A DNA stretch of 19,822 nucleotides from the NCBI GenBank assembly GCA_965657165.1, contig CBFHNG010000034.1, positions 1 to 19,822 on the forward strand, read 5' to 3'. The stretch is from UBA3537 sp965657165. Its GTDB lineage: Bacteria; Bacteroidota; Bacteroidia; Flavobacteriales; Flavobacteriaceae. The notes under the pieces were generated by a model. That model was not told the origin of the DNA. It was given only the letters and a program-made list of their open reading frames with translations, and did no database searches. This document shows, in pieces, positions 14,813 to 19,822 of the stretch; the stretch's first letter is position 1; the number at the start of each line of letters is the position of its first letter. The translations under genes were made by a program, and so were the position numbers.

Positions 14813-15977
14813 TAAGTCCTGTAATATCTAACCCCGTGATGAGTAAGTGAATATCATGTGTGCCTTCGTAGGTGACAACACTCTCTAGATTCATCATATG
14901 GCGCATAATGCTATATTCGCCGGTAATTCCCATTCCGCCCAATATTTGTCGGGCTTCACGTGCAATTTTTAGGGCCATTTCAACATTATTTCTTTTGGCC
15001 ATTGAGATTTGAGCAGAGCTGGCTTTATTTTCATTTTTGAGCTGGCCTAATCTAAAAGCTAATAATTGCGCTTTTGTGATTTCGGTGATCATTTCAGCTA
15101 ATTTTTTTTGTTGCAATTGAAAGCCTGCAATAGGTTTTCCAAATTGAACACGTTCTTTGGCATATCGCAAAGCGGTATCATAGCAGTCCATAGCGGCACC
15201 AATAGCACCCCATGCAATGCCATAACGTGCTGAATCTAAGCATCCTAATGGAGCACCTAATCCAGATTTGTTGGGTAATAAATTTTCTTTTGGAACTTTT
15301 ACATCTTGGAAAATAAGTTCTCCAGTAGCACTAGCTCTCAAAGACCATTTATTATGGGTTTCGGGGGTAGAAAATCCTTCCATTCCGCGTTCAACAATAA
15401 GGCCGTGAATTCGACCTTCTTCATTTTTGGCCCAAACTACTGCAAGATCACAAAAAGGAGCATTTGAAATCCATAGTTTTGCACCATTTAACAAATAATG
15501 GTCACCCATGTCTTTGTAATTTGTTGTCATTCCACCAGGGTTACTCCCATGATTAGGCTCTGTAAGTCCAAAGGCTCCCATAAACTCTCCAGAAGCGAGT
15601 TTTGGTAAATACTTTTGGCGTTGTTCTTCATTACCATATTTCCAAATAGGATACATAACGAGCGAGGACTGCACTGAAGCTGTACTTCTAACGCCTGAGT
15701 CTCCACGTTCAATTTCTTGCATGATTAACCCATAAGAAATTTGATCGAGTCCCGCACCGCCATAAGTTTCTGGAATGTAAGGACCAAAAGCACCAATTTC
15801 TGCTAATCCTCCAATAATTTGTTCTGGAAATTCAGCCTTTTGAGCATAAGATTCAATAATGGGCGATACGGCTCTTTTGACCCATTCACGCGCTGCATCA
15901 CGAACAAGCTTGTGTTCTTCACTAAATAAATCATCTAAGTTATAATAATCTGGTGCTTCAAAGAGGTCTGGTTTCAT
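14799..15977 (-). CDS. gcdH: Acyl-CoA dehydrogenase, probably glutaryl-CoA dehydrogenase
   Basis: This 392-residue FAD enzyme of the acyl-CoA dehydrogenase family has GAFGLTEPNHGSNPGG (FAD loop), LNGAKLWISNAP, ERVQFGKPIAGFQ, and catalytic Glu371 in TYEGTHDIH. The stretch GVRSTASVQSSLVMYPI places Arg97 where human GCDH has the Arg that holds the distal carboxylate of glutaryl-CoA, which favours glutaryl-CoA as substrate (oxidative decarboxylation to crotonyl-CoA in lysine/tryptophan breakdown). The specificity is inferred from that motif. No other lysine-degradation genes lie nearby. A TAnnTTTG box lies 64 nt upstream. It overlaps the SGNH lipoprotein gene by 14 nt. Confidence 0.88.
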   Translation of the reverse strand: MKPDLFEAPDYYNLDDLFSEEHKLVRDAAREWVKRAVSPIIESYAQKAEFPEQIIGGLAEIGAFGPYIPETYGGAGLDQISYGLIMQEIERGDSGVRSTASVQSSLVMYPIWKYGNEEQRQKYLPKLASGEFMGAFGLTEPNHGSNPGGMTTNYKDMGDHYLLNGAKLWISNAPFCDLAVVWAKNEEGRIHGLIVERGMEGFSTPETHNKWSLRASATGELIFQDVKVPKENLLPNKSGLGAPLGCLDSARYGIAWGAIGAAMDCYDTALRYAKERVQFGKPIAGFQLQQKKLAEMITEITKAQLLAFRLGQLKNENKASSAQISMAKRNNVEMALKIAREARQILGGMGITGEYSIMRHMMNLESVVTYEGTHDIHLLITGLDITGLNAFK

Positions 15978-16041
15978 ACCAAAAAGTTTTTTTAGTTTAG
16001 GTTTTATAGAAAAATCAACTATGATTTAATTTATCTATCAA

Positions 16042-16049
16042 CAAATTTA
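16042..16049 (-). promoter_or_regulatory. Candidate -7 promoter box for the acyl-CoA dehydrogenase gene
   Basis: On the minus strand this reads TAAATTTG, matching TAnnTTTG, in the 90-bp gap after trmN6 and 64 nt before the ATG. Confidence 0.45.
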
Positions 16050-16067
16050 CTTATAAATTTATTGAGT

Positions 16068-16784
16068 TTAGAATTTTAAATAAAATTCTTTTGTCATCTC
16101 TTTGTAACTACCACTATAATTGTGTCGTCCGTCCTCAAGATATAGTTCTTGTATTTCAATATCTTGTTTTATACACGAAAATGCCAATAAACTACGTTTA
16201 ATGTCACCATGTTTTTGCCCACGTATCCTTAGTTTTTTGTTACAATAAAGCTGATTTTTACTGGCTAGTGCACAAAATGAAACTTCTTCACTAAAGGGGA
16301 TAATAACACAAAATACACCGTTATTGGACAATAGCATTTTTGCACTTGCAATGAGGTGTTCAAAAGGTAAAGCATTTTCAAAACGTGCTAGATTTCTAGC
16401 GTTATTTTTGGTGTCAAAATCATGGGTATAAAATGGAGGGTTTGACACAATAAGGTCGTATTTGTCTTCAATTTCTTCTCTAAATTCTTCTAGACTGGCA
16501 TGGTAGCAAAACAAACGATCTACCCACGGCGATTGCTCAAAATTTTGCACACATTGCTCATAGGCCTCGGGATCAATTTCAATGGCATCAATTAATTCAG
16601 CGGTGCTGCGTTGCGCAAGCATAAGCGCCAAAATTCCCGAACCTGCACCAATATCTAGAACAGAATTAGGGTGATGATCTATAGCAGCCCAAGCACCAAG
16701 TAAAACGGCATCGGTGCCTACTTTCATAGCACAACGGTCATGTGCCACACCAAATTGTTTAAACTGAAAGGCTTCCAAAGGCAT
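16068..16784 (-). CDS. trmN6: tRNA1(Val) (adenine(37)-N6)-methyltransferase
   Basis: This 238-residue methyltransferase of the YfiC/TrmN6 family starts with FQFKQFGVAHDRCAMKVGTDAVLLGAW, the characteristic N-terminal block. SAM motif I is DIGAGSG (44-50), an acidic EIDPEA follows, and the N6-adenine catalytic motif is NPPF (115-118). E. coli YfiC makes m6A37 in tRNA1(Val). The family is related to other NPPF small-RNA and protein methyltransferases, so exact target specificity is inferred. Its ATG overlaps the rimM stop by one base, consistent with a shared rpsP-rimM-trmN6 transcript; all three act on the translation machinery. Confidence 0.88.
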   Translation of the reverse strand: MPLEAFQFKQFGVAHDRCAMKVGTDAVLLGAWAAIDHHPNSVLDIGAGSGILALMLAQRSTAELIDAIEIDPEAYEQCVQNFEQSPWVDRLFCYHASLEEFREEIEDKYDLIVSNPPFYTHDFDTKNNARNLARFENALPFEHLIASAKMLLSNNGVFCVIIPFSEEVSFCALASKNQLYCNKKLRIRGQKHGDIKRSLLAFSCIKQDIEIQELYLEDGRHNYSGSYKEMTKEFYLKF

Positions 16785-17311
16785 TAGTCGAGATACAAGT
16801 CAATAAGTCCAGGCGGTGTTTTTACCAATACAGTTTTGGTTTTGCGTTCTAGACTAGAAATAATAGCGTCGTTGATGGGGATTAAAACTTCTTTACCGTG
16901 ATGATCAATTTCAAATAAGGCTTGAGTTGTACTGTCGTTCACTCCTGTGATTTGCCCTACGGGGCCAAAATTTTCATCAATAACTTGAAATCCGATAATT
17001 TCGTGAAAATAAAAAGTATTGCCTTTAAGTTTTGGCAAAAGAGCAAGAGGAAGATATAAGTCCTTTTTTAAGAGGGCATCGGCATCACTTTCACTGCTAA
17101 CATCCTCAAGTTTTAAACGCAACAAGTTAGATTTGTGCAGCTGAGATTTTTCTACAAAATAAGGAATCAAGCGGTTACTAACGTCTATAAATAAAGCGTC
17201 TAAATTTTCGTATATATCAGGTTCGTCGGTGTCGAGTTTGGCTATAATTTCTCCTTTAAAGCTGTACTTTTTTACGATTTTTCCAAGATAAAAACAATCT
17301 TCTTTTTTCAT
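16784..17311 (-). CDS. rimM: Ribosome maturation factor RimM
   Basis: This 175-residue protein has the two RimM domains: an N-terminal beta-barrel (~6-85; FYLGKIVKKYSFKGEIIAKL) and a C-terminal PRC barrel (~95-170; FYFHEIIGFQVIDE, GPVGQITGV, EVLIPINDAII). RimM binds uS19 and helps mature the 30S head, and typically follows rpsP as here. Unlike the E. coli order rpsP-rimM-trmD-rplS, no trmD follows; a tRNA adenine methyltransferase does. The ATG lies only about 9 nt beyond the U-run of an intrinsic terminator after rpsP, so its expression depends on read-through or an unrecognised promoter. Confidence 0.95.
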   Translation of the reverse strand: MKKEDCFYLGKIVKKYSFKGEIIAKLDTDEPDIYENLDALFIDVSNRLIPYFVEKSQLHKSNLLRLKLEDVSSESDADALLKKDLYLPLALLPKLKGNTFYFHEIIGFQVIDENFGPVGQITGVNDSTTQALFEIDHHGKEVLIPINDAIISSLERKTKTVLVKTPPGLIDLYLD

Positions 17312-17319
17312 AAAAGTTC

Positions 17320-17349
17320 AAAAAAAAACCTGACCGTTAAGTCAGGTTT
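17320..17349 (-). terminator. Intrinsic terminator between rpsP and rimM
   Basis: The inverted repeat AAACCTGAC (17326-17334) and GTCAGGTTT (17341-17349) has a 6-nt loop. Read on the minus strand, the 9-bp stem leads directly into nine Ts (complement of the A run 17320-17328). It sits 22 nt after the rpsP stop and just before the rimM ATG at 17311. Confidence 0.85.
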
Positions 17350-17371
17350 AAAGGTATAAAAAATAAATGTT

Positions 17372-17881
17372 TTATTCTTCTTCGTTTGAAACTTCTTCAG
17401 TAGCAACTTCTTCTTCTGTAGCTTCTTCTACTACAGGAGCAGCGGCAGCAATACGCGCCTCATTGGCTGCTTTTTCTGCAGCAAGGGCTTTTGCTTCCTG
17501 TGCTTCTTTGGCTTTCTGAAGATCAGATTTTTTAGCGTCAATTTTAGCTTGCTTCTCTGCAACCCAAGCTTGGAATTTTTCTTCCGCTTGTTCTTCAGTT
17601 AAAGCCCCTTTCTTTACTCCTCCAGCAAGGTGTTTTTTTAACAAAACGCCTTCATGCGATAAAATTGCACGAGTCGTATCTGTAGGTTGAGCACCATTTT
17701 CTAACCATTTTACAGCACCATCAACGTTGAGGTCAATTTGTGCAGGATTGGTGTTAGGGTTGTACGTTCCTAGTTTTTCAAGAAAACGTCCATCTCTTTT
17801 TGAGCGCGAATCCGCAGCAACAATCCAGTAGAATGGTTTTCCTTTTTTTCCGTGTCTTTGTAATCTTAGTTTTACAGGCAT
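17372..17881 (-). CDS. rpsP: 30S ribosomal protein bS16 with long C-terminal extension
   Basis: The conserved core (~residues 1-82) reads MPVKLRLQRHGKKGKPFYWI, VAADSRSKRDGRFLEKLGTYNP, GAVKWLENGAQPTDTTRAIL, typical of bS16, which binds 16S rRNA early in 30S assembly. The start at 17881 is chosen because PVKLRLQRHG is the universal N-terminus; an upstream in-frame ATG at 17929 would extend into the promoter box and is rejected. Total length is 169 residues, about twice the E. coli protein. The extra ~87 residues are first Lys/Ala/Glu-rich and helical-looking, then strongly acidic (EEATEEEVATEE), a pattern I recall for Bacteroidota bS16. Confidence 0.97.
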   Translation of the reverse strand: MPVKLRLQRHGKKGKPFYWIVAADSRSKRDGRFLEKLGTYNPNTNPAQIDLNVDGAVKWLENGAQPTDTTRAILSHEGVLLKKHLAGGVKKGALTEEQAEEKFQAWVAEKQAKIDAKKSDLQKAKEAQEAKALAAEKAANEARIAAAAPVVEEATEEEVATEEVSNEEE

Positions 17882-17885
17882 AAAA

Positions 17886-17920
17886 ATTAATTTGTGAGGT
17901 TCTCGACCTCGGTTATTAAT
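17886..17920 (-). ncRNA. Possible rpsP (S16) mRNA leader structure
   Basis: In the short 5' UTR of rpsP, ATTAAT at 17915-17920 can pair with ATTAAT at 17886-17891, and inside it GAGGT/ACCTC (17906-17910 with 17896-17900) form a second stem with a 5-nt loop. The two stems are joined by a symmetric 4x4 internal loop (AACC/ACAA on the minus strand). Protein-binding leaders for S16 have, to my recollection, been proposed in Flavobacteriia; no match could be computed here. Confidence 0.4.
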
Positions 17921-17926
17921 GAGCGG

Positions 17927-17954
17927 CAAATATACTATATTTTTTCAATACAAA
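17927..17954 (-). promoter_or_regulatory. Promoter of rpsP (-33 and -7 boxes)
   Basis: On the minus strand TTTG (17951-17954) is followed after 16 nt by TATATTTG (17927-17934), then GCC. This is the best match to the Bacteroidota TTTG/TAnnTTTG promoter in the window. Start of transcription near 17920 would give a ~40-nt leader. Confidence 0.7.
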
Positions 17955-17973
17955 AACATTCATTTATTTTTTA

Positions 17974-17981
17974 TATTTTTG
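17974..17981 (+). promoter_or_regulatory. Candidate -7 promoter box for the DUF6252-like lipoprotein gene
   Basis: TATTTTTG matches TAnnTTTG, 45 nt before the ATG, and faces away from the rpsP promoter in the same short intergenic region. Confidence 0.45.
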
Positions 17982-18026
17982 AGCTGATAGATGTTGTTAA
18001 ATTCAACCTACTTAAATCAAAAAACT

Positions 18027-18503
18027 ATGAAATATTTTGCACTTTCTTTACTCGTAATGTTTTCTTTTTTTGGATGTCAAGATGAGATTCAAACGAGTTC
18101 CCCAACCTTACAAGGATTACAACAGGGTGATTTTACTTGGAAAGCCAATTCGCGTTCAGCGAGTGTAAATGCTTCGGGGGCACTAACAATTACTGGAACA
18201 GATGGTTATGGCACCATGACAATTATACTGCCTGCAGCTACTGTTGGGTCTTATGAATTAGGAAAAGGCAAGACCTCTACGGTAACATTTAAACAAGAAA
18301 ACATCATATATTCCACACAATATGATGGGGTTGAATATCCCGTATATTTGAGTGATGGAAAAGTGACGATTGAAGAAGTAAATGCTGAAACCAAAAATAT
18401 TAAAGGCACATTTTATTTTAATTCTTACGACAGTACAGGCACCAAATATTTAAACTTTTCGGAGGGGGTGTTTTATAATTTAAGGTATTCAACTGAAGAT
18501 TAA
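18027..18503 (+). CDS. DUF6252-like lipoprotein
   Basis: This 158-residue protein has the signal sequence MKYFALSLLVMFSFFGC with the lipid-attachment Cys17. An in-frame ATG at 17991 would put 12 polar residues before it, so the start at 18027 is preferred. The mature part is a beta-rich domain of about 135 residues: FTWKANSRSASVNASGALTITG, TIILPAATVGSYELG, DGKVTIEEVNAETKNIKGTFYF. This strand order (a 'trait', a GxY turn, then an ItIteid-like strand and GtFxF) is what I remember for the Bacteroidota DUF6252 family. Function is unknown; it should be anchored in the envelope. It is divergent from rpsP. Confidence 0.8.
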   Translation: MKYFALSLLVMFSFFGCQDEIQTSSPTLQGLQQGDFTWKANSRSASVNASGALTITGTDGYGTMTIILPAATVGSYELGKGKTSTVTFKQENIIYSTQYDGVEYPVYLSDGKVTIEEVNAETKNIKGTFYFNSYDSTGTKYLNFSEGVFYNLRYSTED

Positions 18504-18705
18504 CGAGCTTCTTATCAACGTATCAAATCTTTAAATATAGCTGTTTATAAAAATTTATTGTTGTTTACAACACTAATATTTTTTCAGATCATACTCAGGT
18601 CACACACTGTACTGGAATGAGTTCACCATAACGTTTGGTTTTTTTGGAATTTTATTAATCTTTATTGTTCATAAATCCTTAAAAAAAGCCAGCCCAACTG
18701 CTTAA
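18504..18705 (+). pseudogene. Possible frameshifted remnant of a small membrane protein
   Basis: The 247-bp gap between the lipoprotein gene and dnaE contains two overlapping open stretches in different frames that together read like one protein. From 18504 (frame of the preceding gene) comes SYQRIKSLNIAVYKNLLLFT followed by TLIFFQ, a membrane-helix-like stretch ending in a stop at 18618. From 18577 in the next frame comes SGHTLYWNEFTITFGFFGIL, then LIFIVHKSLKKASPTA and a stop at 18703-18705, a second helix with a positively charged end. No start codon fits upstream. It may be a decayed two-helix membrane protein with a frameshift near 18577-18618; the family was not recognised. Confidence 0.35.
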
Positions 18706-18738
18706 AATAATACTATATTTAGAGTTCTATTTTAAGCA
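18699..18738. repeat. 11-bp inverted repeat upstream of dnaE
   Basis: TGCTTAAAATA (18699-18709) and TATTTTAAGCA (18728-18738) are perfect inverted copies separated by 18 bp. The spacer holds TATATTTA (18714-18721), one base off the TAnnTTTG box, and the right arm ends 12 bp before the dnaE ATG. It could be an operator, or a weak hairpin. Confidence 0.6.
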
Positions 18739-18750
18739 CAAATTTTTGCC

Positions 18751-19822
18751 ATGTATTTAATCTTTGATACCGAAACTACTGGTCTGCCCAAGCGTTGGAA
18801 TGCGCCCCTAACGGACACCGACAATTGGCCACGTTGTATCCAAATTGCATGGCAATTGCACGACCATATGGGCCAATGCCTTGAACATCAAGATTTTCTC
18901 ATTTGCCCCAATGGATTTAATGTGCCCTATGATGCCGAAAAAGTACATGGCATTTCTACAGCCTTAGCCACAGAACAAGGCGAGGAATTAGCGGTTGTTC
19001 TCAAAAAATTTAATATCGCGCTATCCAAAGCCAAATTTGTAGTGGGACAAAATGTAGGTTTCGACCTCAATATTATGGGCTGCGAATACCATCGCCTACA
19101 AATTGAAACCCCTCTTAATAGTATGTCTGTTTTGGATACCTGTACCGAAACCACGGCAAGTCTATGTCAATTGCCTGGCGGACGCGGCGGTAAATTTAAA
19201 TTGCCAACCCTAACGGAGTTGCATCAGTTTTTGTTCCAAACCCCATTTGCAGAAGCCCACAACGCCACTGCCGATGTGGAAGCCACAACACGTTGTTTTT
19301 TGGAATTGCTTAGAAAAGGTGTTTTTTCGCCAGATGAGCTGCAGTCTACACCAGAATATATTCAAGAGTTTAAGGCACATCACCCAAATCCTATTGCGCC
19401 CATTGGTCTCAAGCATATCAATCTAAAAGAAGCCACAGCGGCCATTAATGCAAAAGCCCAAAAAGAAAGTCAAACACACCAGCATTCCAAGGGTATCCCC
19501 AAAATTTTGAATGACGCCACAATGGCACATTTACATAATCATTCTCAATTTTCAATTTTACAATCCACCATCAGCATCAAAAAATTAGTCAATGCTGCTG
19601 CCAAATACCAAATGCCTGCCGTTGCCCTTACTGATCATGGAAATATGATGGGGGCTTTTCATTTTGTCAAAGAAATTGGAAATTATAATAAAGGTTTAAA
19701 ACAACAAAAGCTAGACGCCGAAGCAAAAGGAGAGTCTTTTGAAGCCACTCCCATAAAAGCGATTGTTGGCTGCGAATTTTTTGTTTGTGAAGACCACAAA
19801 AATAAATCACACAAAGACAATG
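18751..19822 (+). CDS. dnaE: DNA polymerase III alpha subunit with N-terminal 3'-5' exonuclease (3' end outside window)
   Basis: The frame is open from ATG 18751 to the window end (357 codons). Residues ~1-185 are a DEDDh exonuclease: Exo I IFDTETTG (D6, E8), Exo II NVGFDLN, Exo III HNATADVEAT with the His-x4-Asp pair. A ~60-residue linker follows. From ~residue 252 a PHP domain of the polymerase alpha subunit begins: MAHLHNHSQFSIL, AVALTDHGNMMGAFHF, IVGCEFFV. HLHNH and TDHGN keep the metal-ligand pattern that E. coli DnaE has lost. The remaining polymerase domains lie beyond the window, so calling it dnaE rests on the PHP signature. The product replicates the chromosome and probably proofreads in the same polypeptide. 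Start choice: the Exo I motif begins 4 residues after this Met. Confidence 0.93.
   Translation, partial: MYLIFDTETTGLPKRWNAPLTDTDNWPRCIQIAWQLHDHMGQCLEHQDFLICPNGFNVPYDAEKVHGISTALATEQGEELAVVLKKFNIALSKAKFVVGQNVGFDLNIMGCEYHRLQIETPLNSMSVLDTCTETTASLCQLPGGRGGKFKLPTLTELHQFLFQTPFAEAHNATADVEATTRCFLELLRKGVFSPDELQSTPEYIQEFKAHHPNPIAPIGLKHINLKEATAAINAKAQKESQTHQHSKGIPKILNDATMAHLHNHSQFSILQSTISIKKLVNAAAKYQMPAVALTDHGNMMGAFHFVKEIGNYNKGLKQQKLDAEAKGESFEATPIKAIVGCEFFVCEDHKNKSHKDN

Noticed and set aside
16070..16089. AT-only inverted repeat AGAATTTTA/TAAAATTCT at the 3' end of trmN6
   Set aside because: The 9-bp arms have only 2 nt between them, there is a single G-C pair per arm and no T run follows on the minus strand; too weak to call a terminator.
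17882..17929. In-frame N-terminal extension of rpsP (start at 17929)
   Set aside because: The extension overlaps the TATATTTG promoter box and the predicted leader, and bS16 proteins begin with the PVKLRLQRHG block encoded from 17881.
1..19822. Search for CRISPR arrays, tRNA/rRNA genes, insertion sequences, phage or defence systems
   Set aside because: No regularly spaced long repeats, no tRNA-like cloverleaf segments, no transposase or integrase signatures and no defence-type genes were seen; gene content is core metabolism and information processing.

Overview
The window reads as a chromosomal segment of a low-GC member of the Bacteroidota, most likely a marine-type Flavobacteriaceae. Supporting signs are two secreted proteins ending in type IX secretion (T9SS) type A sorting domains, several short SPII lipoproteins of Bacteroidota-restricted families (DUF4296-like, DUF6252-like), repeated TAnnTTTG (-7) promoter boxes, almost no Shine-Dalgarno sequences, a bS16 with a long C-terminal tail, and a replicative polymerase with an exonuclease fused in front of its PHP domain. 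Almost all of it is core genome: no tRNA, rRNA, IS element, phage gene or CRISPR array was seen.

Layout. 1-1198 (+): 3' part of dihydroorotase pyrC, coupled by ATGA to a DUF4296-like lipoprotein. 1143-2153 (-): an extended-SDR epimerase whose 3' end overlaps the lipoprotein gene by 56 nt. 2226-3521 (+): tyrS, convergent with a LuxE-like acyl-activating protein (3518-4495, -). 4583-7592 (-): two T9SS-secreted proteins built from lamin-tail-like modules; a strong hairpin terminator follows the larger one. 7789-9521 (+): a PhoB/PhoR-type two-component pair preceded by an 11-bp-periodic direct-repeat array that resembles a Pho box. 9563-11202 (+): trmB, a LysE-family exporter and an alkyltransferase-like protein, tightly packed. 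11260-14037 (+): an iron-sulfur/electron-transfer cluster of mrp, a NifU-type scaffold, a TrxR-type ferredoxin-NADP reductase and a [2Fe-2S] ferredoxin. 14039-15977 (-): a glutaryl-CoA dehydrogenase-like gene overlapping an SGNH-hydrolase lipoprotein gene. 16068-17881 (-): rpsP, rimM, trmN6, with an intrinsic terminator just before rimM and a possible RNA leader before rpsP. 18027-18503 (+): a DUF6252-like lipoprotein, then a probable frameshifted membrane-protein remnant, then the 5' part of dnaE, which runs off the window.

How it fits together: translation and RNA modification (tyrS, trmB, rpsP, rimM, trmN6), pyrimidine synthesis, Fe-S cluster handling with its own reductase/ferredoxin pair, regulation by a two-component system, and replication. 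I see no convincing new multi-gene system. The points most worth a second look are regulatory or small-scale: the 11-bp repeat array before the response regulator, the rpsP leader fold and rpsP/rimM terminator, a heptanucleotide tandem repeat in the signal-peptide codons of a secreted protein, a Mrp protein with no CxxC, an alkyltransferase homologue with the active Cys replaced by Ala, and the exonuclease-PHP arrangement of DnaE.
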